Part shown: positions 1 through 6,079 of the stretch, piece by piece
How positions within the stretch are numbered: the first letter of the stretch is position 1
Layout of the letters: each line of letters begins with the position of its first letter
Made by a program: the position numbers and the translations under genes
The notes under the pieces: model-generated
Databases searched by the model: none
Seen by the model: the letters and a program-made list of their open reading frames with translations, nothing else
What the model was told of the DNA's origin: nothing
Origin: an uncultured Maritalea sp.
GTDB taxonomy: Bacteria > Pseudomonadota > Alphaproteobacteria > Rhizobiales > Devosiaceae
Direction: 5' to 3'
Assembly (NCBI GenBank): GCA_913055925.1
Contig: CAJXLH010000030.1
Span: 1 to 15,006 of the forward strand
DNA length: 15,006 bases

Positions 1-1674
1 ATTGAACTGGCTGACCTTCATGCCCGAACGCGGATCGCGATAGAGCGGCACCAGCTGATCGAGCCGGCGATCGCCGATGACGATACCGGCCGCATGGGTC
101 GAGGCGTGACGGTAGAGCCCCTCGAGCTTCTGGGCGATGACCAGCAGGCGGTCGACCAGCGGATCGTTCTCGCGCTCGACCTCGAAGCGCGGCTCGTCGG
201 CGATCGCCTTTTCCAGCGTCACCGGATTGGCCGGGTTCTGCGGCACCAGCTTGGCCAGTCGGTCGACCTGCCCGTACGGCATCTGCAAGACCCGGCCGAC
301 GTCGCGGAGCACGGCGCGGGCCTGCAGCGATCCGAACGTGATGATCTGGGCGACCTGATCGGCACCATATTTGTCCTGAACGTAGTCGATAACCCGGTCG
401 CGACGGTTCTGGCAGAAATCGATGTCGAAGTCGGGCATCGACACACGCTCTGGGTTCAAGAAACGTTCGAAAAGCAATGCATAGCGTAACGGATCAAGGT
501 TGGTAATTGTGAGCGCATACGCAACCAGCGAGCCCGCACCAGAACCACGCCCCGGCCCCACAGGAATGCCGTGCGCCTTGCCCCACTTGATAAAGTCCGC
601 AACGATAAGGAAGTAGCCGGGAAACTTCATCGAGATAATCACATCCAGCTCAAAATCGAGCCGCTTGCGATAATCTTCTTCTGTCAGGCCTTCTGCCGGA
701 CCAATCTCTTTTAAGAAGCGATCAAGACCTTCTTTGGCCTGACGCGAAAGCTCCTCGCCTTCGGCTTTAACCGCGTCCTCTGCTGACATGTCGGCAGGCG
801 CGGCAAAGTTCGGAAGGATCGGCGCAATCTTTAAGGGGCGATAATGACAGCGCTGCGCGATTTCAATTGTGGAGTCGAGCGCTTCTGGAATATCCGCAAA
901 GAGTTTGCACATTTCTTCGCGGCTCTTGAAATAGTGCTCGGCAGATAGCTTGCGGCGCTCGGTCTGCGCCAATACACTGCCTTCGGCAATCGCCAGCAGT
1001 GCATCATGCGATTCAAAATCGTCTTTCTTTGCAAAAAATGGCTCATTGGTAGCCACCAACGGCACGCTGTGGTTGTAGGCGTAATCGATGAGTTGAGGTT
1101 CTGACAGCTTTTGCCGCTCAATCTCGTGCCTTTGCAATTCAATGTAGAACCGGTCATCAAAGCGTTCACGCAATAGGTTGAGCCGATCAACCGCCAGCGC
1201 GTCAAACCCTTGCGCAAAAACAGGGTCAATACCGCCTTCAAGGCCACCACTTAGGCAAATCAGGTCTTTGGTGAGCTCGCCATCAAGCCAATCTAGCTTT
1301 ACCTGCGCAACGCCATCGACACTTTGCAAATAGGCTTGTGAGATAAGCTCTGAAAGATTGCCAAAGCCGAGCTCTGACTGCGCAATAAGGACAATCGATT
1401 CTTTAGCGAACTTTTTGCGTTCCTTGCCAGGAATGTCTTCAGGTGGCTCAAATTCTAGCGGCACTTCGCAACCGACAATTGGTTGCAGCCCTTTTCCACT
1501 TGCAAGATCAGAGAATTGAAGCGCGCCAAAAAGGTTGGCGGTGTCCGCGACCCCAAGTGCCGGCTGTTCATCAGCAACCGCCAAGTCGATCAGTTTCTTG
1601 AGCGGTATCGCGCCTTCTAAAAGCGAGAAAGCCGAGTGAGCATGTAAATGAATAAATCCAGGGCCGCGCGTCAT
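1..1674 (-). CDS. dnaE: DNA polymerase III subunit alpha (N-terminal part, runs off left edge)
   Basis: Replicative DNA polymerase catalytic subunit; 558 codons are visible and the C-terminal part lies outside the window. Residues about 7-21 (FIHLHAHSAFSLLEG) begin the PHP domain. The first His-x-His pair is kept, but the usual TDHGN-like second motif reads ADTAN, so PHP metal binding is probably degraded. The polymerase core follows, with GPGRGSGAGS and then MPDFDIDF at residues 413-420; D415 and D417 correspond to the catalytic aspartates of the C-family palm. The ATG at 1674 is chosen because two in-frame stops (TAA TAA) lie just upstream and the protein begins as family members do. I see no clear Shine-Dalgarno sequence. 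It is preceded by a 35-residue ORF that may share its transcript. Composition shifts inside the gene: positions 1-360 are about 67% GC with third positions near 88% GC, while 481-840 are near 58% at third positions. The frame is continuous throughout. Confidence 0.97.
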   Translation of the reverse strand, partial: MTRGPGFIHLHAHSAFSLLEGAIPLKKLIDLAVADEQPALGVADTANLFGALQFSDLASGKGLQPIVGCEVPLEFEPPEDIPGKERKKFAKESIVLIAQSELGFGNLSELISQAYLQSVDGVAQVKLDWLDGELTKDLICLSGGLEGGIDPVFAQGFDALAVDRLNLLRERFDDRFYIELQRHEIERQKLSEPQLIDYAYNHSVPLVATNEPFFAKKDDFESHDALLAIAEGSVLAQTERRKLSAEHYFKSREEMCKLFADIPEALDSTIEIAQRCHYRPLKIAPILPNFAAPADMSAEDAVKAEGEELSRQAKEGLDRFLKEIGPAEGLTEEDYRKRLDFELDVIISMKFPGYFLIVADFIKWGKAHGIPVGPGRGSGAGSLVAYALTITNLDPLRYALLFERFLNPERVSMPDFDIDFCQNRRDRVIDYVQDKYGADQVAQIITFGSLQARAVLRDVGRVLQMPYGQVDRLAKLVPQNPANPVTLEKAIADEPRFEVERENDPLVDRLLVIAQKLEGLYRHASTHAAGIVIGDRRLDQLVPLYRDPRSGMKVSQFN

Positions 1675-1717
1675 AACTTATTATTTGTCAGACTGACGCC
1701 ATCGCGCCAAGTCCAAA

Positions 1718-1744
1718 CTGAGTTGTTCACACTTGTGAACTCAG
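1718..1744 (-). promoter_or_regulatory. Imperfect inverted repeat across the microprotein stop codon, in the dnaE leader
   Basis: On the minus strand the sequence GTTCAC-AAGT-GTGAAC (1725-1740) is a perfect 6-base-pair hairpin. It is extended by CTGA/TCAG after a 3-base bulge, giving outer arms CTGAGTT/AACTCAG. It contains the TGA stop of the small ORF (1727-1729) and ends 44 bases before the dnaE ATG. No T-run follows, so a classical terminator is unlikely. It could be an RNA hairpin coupling the two genes or a protein-binding palindrome. It does not match the alphaproteobacterial LexA pattern of GTTC-N7-GTTC. Confidence 0.45.
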
Positions 1745-1834
1745 GCTTGAAAGAATATCGAGCCAAACAAGCGTTGCCGCACTGAACGCCGTAATAGAAC
1801 AAAGGGCCATCACGTCTTTAACCAAATTGATCAT
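1727..1834 (-). CDS. Small single-pass membrane protein, 35 residues, function unknown
   Basis: I do not recognise this protein. A 35-codon reading frame encodes MINLVKDV followed by a hydrophobic stretch of about 20 residues (ALCSITAFSAATLVWLDIL) and a short polar tail, which suggests one transmembrane helix. AAGGAG is centred at about 1842-1847. It lies 4 bases before a first ATG (1837) and 7 bases before a second ATG (1834), so I prefer 1834; the other start adds one Met. The same frame extends further upstream to 1915, but that part is Lys/Arg-rich, would precede the ribosome binding site and overlaps the predicted promoter, so it is probably not translated. A sigma70-like promoter at 1862-1890 would give a leader of only about 20 bases. 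The ORF ends 52 bases before dnaE and may be co-transcribed with it. The support is the ribosome binding site, promoter and hydrophobic pattern, not homology. Confidence 0.6.
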   Translation of the reverse strand: MINLVKDVMALCSITAFSAATLVWLDILSSLSSQV

Positions 1835-1851
1835 CATTCGTCTCCTTGTTT

Positions 1852-1885
1852 CCTTTTTGTTCTTATATATTCCCTTTTTGTTCTT
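1852..1885. repeat. 13-base direct repeat, period 21, over the microprotein/dnaE promoter
   Basis: CCTTTTTGTTCTT (plus strand) occurs at 1852-1864 and again, identically, at 1873-1885. The start-to-start distance is 21 bases, two turns of B-form DNA. One copy overlaps the -10 and predicted transcription start; the other fills the spacer and touches the -35. Phasing and placement fit an operator for a regulator binding one DNA face, but low-complexity purine leader sequence could also give this by chance. Confidence 0.5.
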
Positions 1886-1890
1886 GTCCA
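1862..1890 (-). promoter_or_regulatory. Sigma70-type promoter for the microprotein and probably dnaE
   Basis: On the minus strand TGGACA (1885-1890) and TATAAG (1862-1867) are separated by exactly 17 bases. Each matches the housekeeping consensus (TTGACA, TATAAT) at five of six positions. Transcription would start near 1855, about 20 bases upstream of the small ORF. It faces dnaE, and no better promoter is visible between the small ORF and dnaE. Confidence 0.6.
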
Positions 1891-1931
1891 CATTCTTTGC
1901 ACAAATGGAGAACATTGACGCTGATTATGGT

Positions 1932-1951
1932 AAACGCGGCAACGCCCCGCG
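1932..1951 (-). terminator. Weak hairpin after lolD, possible terminator
   Basis: About 65 bases after the lolD stop, the minus strand has a 5-base-pair GC stem, CGCGG/CCGCG (1935-1951, loop of 7), followed only by TTT. It is the best candidate in the gap for ending the proS-lolC-lolD transcript, but the short stem and poor T-run make it doubtful. Read-through into the microprotein and dnaE is equally possible. Confidence 0.25.
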
Positions 1952-2014
1952 AACAAAGGTGCGCAGGCTATCTGCAAAAGTCGGTCTATAAGATTTCCAC
2001 AAGGGTGGTAAAAA

Positions 2015-2710
2015 CTAGTCCAAAGAATACGGGACGAGCTTACCCTCTTTAAGCGTCACCACGCGATCTGCACGTTTTGCAATATCGTGGTTGTGGGTCG
2101 CAATTAGACTAGCTGCGCCATGCTCTTTAATTGAGTGCGCCAACAAATCAAAAACAACATCGCTTGTTTCAGGATCAAGGTTGCCGGTCGGTTCATCTGC
2201 AAGGATTAGTCCTGGCTCGTTTGCAAGTGCCCGCGCTATGGCGACACGTTGCTGTTCACCACCAGACAATTGTGCCGGTCGGTGTGTGCCGCGATCCTTT
2301 AGGCCCATCATTTCCAATAGGCCTTCAGCGCGCTTGCGCGAAGCTTCATCCGCTGTTGCGGCAATCAATTGCGGCATCATGACATTCTCCACCGCATTGA
2401 ATTCTGGCAAGAGATGATGGAACTGGTAAATATAGCCAACATGTTGGCGACGCACCAAAGTGCGCTCTCGGTCGCTCAATCCCGCCGCTTCAACGCCACA
2501 AATTGACACTGAACCGCCATCTGCTCGTTCTAGCAACCCGCAAACATGCAACAATGTCGACTTGCCCGCGCCCGAAGGCGCAACCAGCGCGACGATCTCG
2601 CCACTATAGATTTCAGCGTCTACGTCACGCAAAATATTAAGCGAACCAGTCGCCTGCTCGTAACTGCGCTCGATACCTTTGAGCTGTAGTTTGATCTCAG
2701 CATTAGCCAT
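2015..2710 (-). CDS. lolD: Lipoprotein-releasing ABC transporter ATP-binding protein LolD
   Basis: This cytoplasmic ATPase powers release of outer-membrane-destined lipoproteins from the inner membrane. The 231-residue product has all ABC ATPase motifs: Walker A APSGAGKST (residues 44-52), Q-loop Q96, signature LSGGEQQR (148-155), Walker B LILADE ending at E173, D-loop after GNLD and switch histidine H206. Walker A begins with Ala instead of Gly, which I recall as common in rhizobial LolD. The start at 2710 (MANAEIK) is preferred over longer readings because GGAGG lies 9 bases upstream and the length fits the family. An upstream reading to 2791 would add a Trp/Arg-rich stretch that belongs to lolC in another frame. 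The start overlaps the lolC stop by 8 bases, so the two are probably translationally coupled. Confidence 0.96.
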   Translation of the reverse strand: MANAEIKLQLKGIERSYEQATGSLNILRDVDAEIYSGEIVALVAPSGAGKSTLLHVCGLLERADGGSVSICGVEAAGLSDRERTLVRRQHVGYIYQFHHLLPEFNAVENVMMPQLIAATADEASRKRAEGLLEMMGLKDRGTHRPAQLSGGEQQRVAIARALANEPGLILADEPTGNLDPETSDVVFDLLAHSIKEHGAASLIATHNHDIAKRADRVVTLKEGKLVPYSLD

Positions 2711-4067
2711 AACGAAGCGCCTCCACTGGATCATATTGCGCCGCGCGCCAAGCTGGGTACAGCGAGGCCGCAAAGCTAAGGATAAGCGCAAGCGCGACGA
2801 CGAATGTTACTTCAACCGGGTCAGTTTTTGACGGCAGCTCTGAAAGGAAGAACACTTCAGGTGGGAACAAAGCCACACCTATTGTTTCTGAAATCCATGC
2901 CCGCAACGCTTCGGCATTGGCAGCAACAATCAATCCGATGACTAAGCCAATTAACGTACCTGCCACACCAATCGCTGTGCCGGTCATGCAGAATATCCGC
3001 ATAATCGACGCGCGTGTGGCGCCTATCGTCCGCAAAACGGCGATGTCAGCGTTCTTTTCCTTCACCAGCATCACAAGTGACGAAATGATGTTGAAAACGG
3101 CCACCAGGACAATCATCGACAAAATGACAAACATCACGACGCGTTCGACTTGGAGCGCCGAGAAGAATGTCTCATTGCGCCGCTGCCAATCTGTGAAGAT
3201 CATCGGCCGTTCCGCCGCAATCTGCAGTGGGTCGCGCATTGCGGTGGTTGCATCTGGGTCGTCTAAGAACACCTCGAGCGCACTGACTTGATAAATGCGT
3301 TCATATGCAGCGTCGATTTCCTCGTCTGTGGCATCGAGCGGCAACGGCTCCTGCCCGTCTTTAAGCTGATCTGTATAAAGCTGGAAATAGTCCTGGCCTT
3401 GCTGCAGCGGCATAAACACAAAGAAACTATCAAACTCGACCATACCAAGTTCAAACACCACAGTTACAGGATAAGATCGAATTTGCGGCGTGGTCCCAAA
3501 CGGGGTCACAATGCCATCTGGCGTGATAATCGTCACCGGATCACCAATGCTGACCCCGAGCTTTTGCGCAAGTCGAATACCAATTGCAACGCCACGCGAC
3601 TCATCCCAACCGTCAAAACCACCAAGAATTGCCGATTTGCCTAAATGCGGGAGTTTTGAAATGTCACGCCAGTTCATGCCGCGCACTGAAACGCCTGTTG
3701 ACTGTCCAACGCCAGAAGCAAGCGCCTGCCCTTCGGCGAAGGCAACGACGGATTGCACGCCCGGCACTTTTTCCATACGTATCAGCACGTCATCATAATC
3801 GTTGAATTGCTCTTCGATCGGGAAAACCGTGAAGTGGCCGTTGAGACCCAAAATTTTGTCGAGAAGCTCTGAACGAAATCCGTTCATGACCGACGTGACC
3901 ACAATCAATGTCGCCACGCCAATCGCAATGCCAGTCAACGTTAGCCCTGCAATAACAGAGATAAACGCTTCCTCGCGGCGCGCCCGCAGATATCGCCAAG
4001 CAACCATGAACTCAAAGGGTGAGAATGGCCGATTTTTCTCAATCAGCGAGGCGCCGTTTTTTGTCAT
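2703..4067 (-). CDS. lolC: Lipoprotein-releasing ABC transporter permease (LolC/LolE family)
   Basis: Inner-membrane permease partner of LolD; it hands mature lipoproteins on for transport to the outer membrane. The 454-residue protein has the MacB/LolC layout: one N-terminal transmembrane helix (about 37-60, after the AWRYLRARREEAF motif), a large periplasmic domain (about 65-310), and an FtsX-type C-terminal domain with three helices (about 312-340, 360-388, 422-442) ending in the typical DPVEALRYG. Only one permease gene is present. The complex may therefore be a homodimer, as in LolF-type systems, unless a second permease lies elsewhere (inference). Residues about 230-257 form an acidic, Gln/Asp/Glu-rich segment that seems longer than in relatives I recall. 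The ATG at 4067 is 3 bases after the proS stop. Its ribosome binding site is weak, suggesting coupling to proS translation. Confidence 0.95.
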   Translation of the reverse strand: MTKNGASLIEKNRPFSPFEFMVAWRYLRARREEAFISVIAGLTLTGIAIGVATLIVVTSVMNGFRSELLDKILGLNGHFTVFPIEEQFNDYDDVLIRMEKVPGVQSVVAFAEGQALASGVGQSTGVSVRGMNWRDISKLPHLGKSAILGGFDGWDESRGVAIGIRLAQKLGVSIGDPVTIITPDGIVTPFGTTPQIRSYPVTVVFELGMVEFDSFFVFMPLQQGQDYFQLYTDQLKDGQEPLPLDATDEEIDAAYERIYQVSALEVFLDDPDATTAMRDPLQIAAERPMIFTDWQRRNETFFSALQVERVVMFVILSMIVLVAVFNIISSLVMLVKEKNADIAVLRTIGATRASIMRIFCMTGTAIGVAGTLIGLVIGLIVAANAEALRAWISETIGVALFPPEVFFLSELPSKTDPVEVTFVVALALILSFAASLYPAWRAAQYDPVEALRYG

Positions 4068-4070
4068 GCT

Positions 4071-5420
4071 TTAAATAGTGTCCAAACGAAGTGGTTCGAT
4101 AACCGAACGAATATGCTCAACCGCAGAATCAATCGAAACGTTAGTACGCTCGCCCGTTTTGCGATCTTTAATCTCAACTTCGCCATTTTTAAGGCCACGC
4201 GGACCGACAATCATTTGGAACGGCAAGCCGATCAAATCTGCTGTTGCAAATTTGCCGCCCGCGCCCATGTCGCGATCATCATAAAGCACATCAATGCCGG
4301 CATTTTGCAGCTTACCATAAAGGTCTTTGCAGGTTTCAACGCAGGTTTCGTCGCCCGCTTTCAAGTTGATCAAGCCCAACTCAAACGGCGCGACTGAAAC
4401 TGGCCAGATGATACCGTCATCGTCATGACTTGCTTCAATAATGGCCGGCAATACGCGTGTTAGGCCGATGCCATACGACCCCATATGGACTGCAACTTCT
4501 TTGCCTTCATTGTCGAGAACTTTTGCGCCAAGCGGTTCAGAATATTTCGTACCAAAGTAAAACACTTGTCCGACTTCAATGCCGCGCGCTGCGATACGGC
4601 GATCTTCGGGCACTTCTGCCTCAAACTTATCCATTTCGATCATGTCTTCGGTCGCAGCATAAAGCGACGTCCAGTCATTTACGATATCGCTCAAGTCACC
4701 ATCGTAATCGACATCAGCCGAAGGAATTGGTTTGTCCAACAAATCACGGTCGCAGAACACACCACTTTCGCCGGTTTCAGCCAAAACGATAAACTCGTGG
4801 CTCAAATCGCCGCCAATTGGACCTGTTTCTGCCCGCATTGGGATCGCTGTTAGCCCCATACGTTTGAATGTACGCAGATAGGACACAAACATACGATGGT
4901 AAGCTTTAACAGCATCGTCTTTGTCCAAATCGAAGGAATAAGCATCCTTCATCAAGAACTCACGGCTACGCATGGTGCCAAAACGCGGACGGATCTCATC
5001 ACGGAATTTCCACTGAATGTGGTATAGGTTCATGGGCAAGTCTTTGTAAGACTTTACGTGAGAGCGGAAGATGTTCGTGATCATCTCCTCGTTGGTCGGG
5101 CCGTACAACAAATCGCGTTCATGACGGTCTTTAATGCGCAGCATTTCCTTGCCGTAATCGTCGTAACGACCACTTTCGCGCCACAAATCCGCAGACTGCA
5201 ACGTTGGCATCAGCAACTCATTGGCGCCTGCCCGGTCCTGCTCTTGTTCAATAATGGCTTGAACTTTGCGCAGAACTTTATAGCCCAACGGCAACCATGC
5301 GTATAACCCGCTTGCTTCTTGTTTGATCATGCCCGCACGCAACATAAGGCGGTGCGAAACGATTTCGGCTTCTTTTGGTATCTCTTTCAAGACAGGCAAA
5401 AAATAACGGGAAAGACGCAT
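4071..5420 (-). CDS. proS: Proline--tRNA ligase, short form without the editing insertion
   Basis: Class II aminoacyl-tRNA synthetase that charges tRNA-Pro in the cytoplasm. The 449-residue protein shows the TNEE motif (109-112), motif 2 with FRDEIRPRFGTMRSREF (139-155), motif 3 GSYGIGLTR (314-322) and a C-terminal anticodon-binding domain (about 345-440). The space between motifs 2 and 3 is about 150 residues and lacks the roughly 180-residue INS editing domain of E. coli-type enzymes. Alphaproteobacteria are known for this shortened form. Clearing of mischarged Ala-tRNA-Pro would then need a separate deacylase such as ProXp-ala, not present here. The start at 5420 (MRLSRYFLPVLKEIPKEAE) is the standard N-terminus of the family. 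The ribosome binding site is weak. It heads the proS-lolC-lolD set behind a long non-coding leader. Confidence 0.97.
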   Translation of the reverse strand: MRLSRYFLPVLKEIPKEAEIVSHRLMLRAGMIKQEASGLYAWLPLGYKVLRKVQAIIEQEQDRAGANELLMPTLQSADLWRESGRYDDYGKEMLRIKDRHERDLLYGPTNEEMITNIFRSHVKSYKDLPMNLYHIQWKFRDEIRPRFGTMRSREFLMKDAYSFDLDKDDAVKAYHRMFVSYLRTFKRMGLTAIPMRAETGPIGGDLSHEFIVLAETGESGVFCDRDLLDKPIPSADVDYDGDLSDIVNDWTSLYAATEDMIEMDKFEAEVPEDRRIAARGIEVGQVFYFGTKYSEPLGAKVLDNEGKEVAVHMGSYGIGLTRVLPAIIEASHDDDGIIWPVSVAPFELGLINLKAGDETCVETCKDLYGKLQNAGIDVLYDDRDMGAGGKFATADLIGLPFQMIVGPRGLKNGEVEIKDRKTGERTNVSIDSAVEHIRSVIEPLRLDTI

Positions 5421-5487
5421 AAGTGCTGCTCTATTCGACTCGAATTTTCAATTTTGTTTGGTTCAGGCGCGAGAAAACGCCATTGAG

Positions 5488-5510
5488 CGGAAATTATCAA
5501 GGAATTTCCG
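5488..5510. promoter_or_regulatory. 23-base perfect inverted repeat upstream of proS
   Basis: CGGAAATT (5488-5495), a 7-base spacer and AATTTCCG (5503-5510) form perfect 8-base arms, 68 to 90 bases upstream of the proS ATG. Symmetry and size fit an operator for a dimeric regulator. As RNA it would make an 8-base-pair hairpin in the proS leader. No T-run follows on either strand, so it is not a classical terminator. The regulator is unknown. Confidence 0.5.
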
Positions 5511-5560
5511 AAAATTGGTCAGCTTTGCTACCCAATAAACCAAACATCTCAAAAAATGCA

Positions 5561-5591
5561 TTTTGTACAAAAAAATGTGATGACACGTCAT
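5561..5591. promoter_or_regulatory. Two adjacent palindromes between proS and the plus-strand RNA
   Basis: TTTTGTACAAAA (5561-5572) is a perfect 12-base palindrome. Eight bases later ATGACACGTCAT (5580-5591) has perfect 5-base arms around a central AC. They lie just upstream of the presumed 5' end of the plus-strand RNA and on the proS promoter side. They are candidate binding sites only; short AT-rich palindromes can arise by chance. Confidence 0.35.
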
Positions 5592-5599
5592 AAAACTGT

Positions 5600-5761
5600 T
5601 GTTAGTGTCCAGTCCCAATAAGAGGGCTGCCGGAACAATTAACGGCGTTCCGCATCTCGCTGACAGGTCAAGGGAGGAACATTGGCATCATCTCGAATGA
5701 CTAAGACCAATGTATTTGTCGCGAAACTTTTTAAGCAGAGCTTCGGCTCTGCTTTTGTTTT
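5600..5761 (+). ncRNA. Candidate small RNA on the plus strand, family not recognised
   Basis: This is the only plus-strand transcription unit I can support, and it rests on structure. A strong intrinsic terminator (5733-5761) is preceded by two folds. The first has CGGAAC (5631-5636) paired with GTTCCG (5647-5652). The second is a compound hairpin: ACATTGG (5679-5685) pairs with CCAATGT (5707-5713) inside an outer helix of CGC-GACA (5658-5665, one bulged T) with TGTCGCG (5717-5723). The 5' end is uncertain; I place it near 5600, giving about 160 bases. It lacks the conserved apical sequence of SRP RNA, and I could not match it to 6S RNA or to a rhizobial sRNA family I know. It converges on the DUF1467 transcript and diverges from proS. 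An alternative is that the terminator alone is real and stops stray plus-strand transcription. Confidence 0.5.
5733..5761 (+). terminator. Rho-independent terminator, plus strand
   Basis: AAGCAGAGC, a TTCG tetraloop and GCTCTGCTT form a perfect 9-base-pair stem, followed by TTTTGTTTT. On the minus strand the same stem is followed by TTAAAAAG rather than a T-run, so it is oriented for the plus strand. It may still slow transcription leaving DUF1467, whose stop is about 50 bases away. Confidence 0.88.
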
Positions 5762-5808
5762 GAAAACAATCCGTTATCAGCGTTTTTTAACTTAGCGATT
5801 CAATCGGG

Positions 5809-6057
5809 TTACGCCCAATAGTCTTGCAACCACTGCGCGCTTAGTCCCCACTGCAAAAGCATCAGCAAAACAAACGCGATCACCGTCGCAAATGCCATTT
5901 TGAACCACAGTTTCGGCTTTGTTGGTGCACCTGGCTCGTTGCCAATCTGCACATCCTCGCCTTCTTCATGCGCGGCCCGCACGCCGATCGGCAGAGAAAT
6001 GAACAAGCAAAGCCACCAAAGAACAAAATAGAGCGCGATCGACGACAAAAGATCCAT
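5809..6057 (-). CDS. DUF1467 family small membrane protein
   Basis: An 82-residue protein of unknown function recognised as DUF1467, a family found in alphaproteobacteria in this neighbourhood. It has two predicted transmembrane helices (about 5-27 and 54-74) separated by a polar loop. The first helix ends in the family-typical LPIGVR, followed by acidic residues and the GNEPGAPTKP segment that precedes the second helix. The start at 6057 has AGGGG 8 bases upstream. It lies 22 bases after rnj and is the last gene of the long nuo-birA-rnj series, so it is probably carried on that transcript. No role is known to me. An overlapping frame at 5880-6125 is a shadow. Confidence 0.9.
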   Translation of the reverse strand: MDLLSSIALYFVLWWLCLFISLPIGVRAAHEEGEDVQIGNEPGAPTKPKLWFKMAFATVIAFVLLMLLQWGLSAQWLQDYWA

Positions 6058-6079
6058 AGCAATATCCCCTTTGCCCCGC

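Larger units (their letters stand above)
5421..5599. other. Non-coding region upstream of proS, likely divergent promoter region
   Basis: About 180 AT-rich bases separate the proS start from the candidate plus-strand RNA. I see no supported ORF. I could not identify a convincing -35/-10 pair for proS on the minus strand. On the plus strand TTGTAC (5563-5568) with TCATAA (5588-5593) has a spacing of 19, too long to trust. The stretch does contain three palindromes, listed separately, which is more inverted symmetry than elsewhere in the window. Confidence 0.5.

Noticed and set aside
94..489. Plus-strand ORF of 131 codons at the left edge
   Set aside because: It lies opposite the DnaE catalytic core. 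Its openness comes from the high GC of that segment.
1835..1915. N-terminal extension of the microprotein to 1915
   Set aside because: It is Lys/Arg-rich and overlaps the predicted promoter and the ribosome binding site of the shorter form.
1846..2052. Plus-strand ORF of 68 codons
   Set aside because: It runs antisense to the microprotein promoter, the lolD end and the leader repeats, has no good ribosome binding site and no recognisable domain.
2711..2791. N-terminal extension of LolD to 2791
   Set aside because: It lies inside lolC. The GGAGG-preceded ATG at 2710 gives a normal LolD.
4485..4853. Plus-strand ORF of 122 codons opposite proS
   Set aside because: It is antisense to a conserved synthetase, with no ribosome binding site or domain evidence.
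5682..5795. Plus-strand ORF of 37 codons starting with TTG after GGGAGG
   Set aside because: It has a ribosome-binding-like sequence but only 4 bases of spacing and a TTG start, and it reads through the terminator hairpin. I favour the structured RNA, though a mini-ORF is not excluded.
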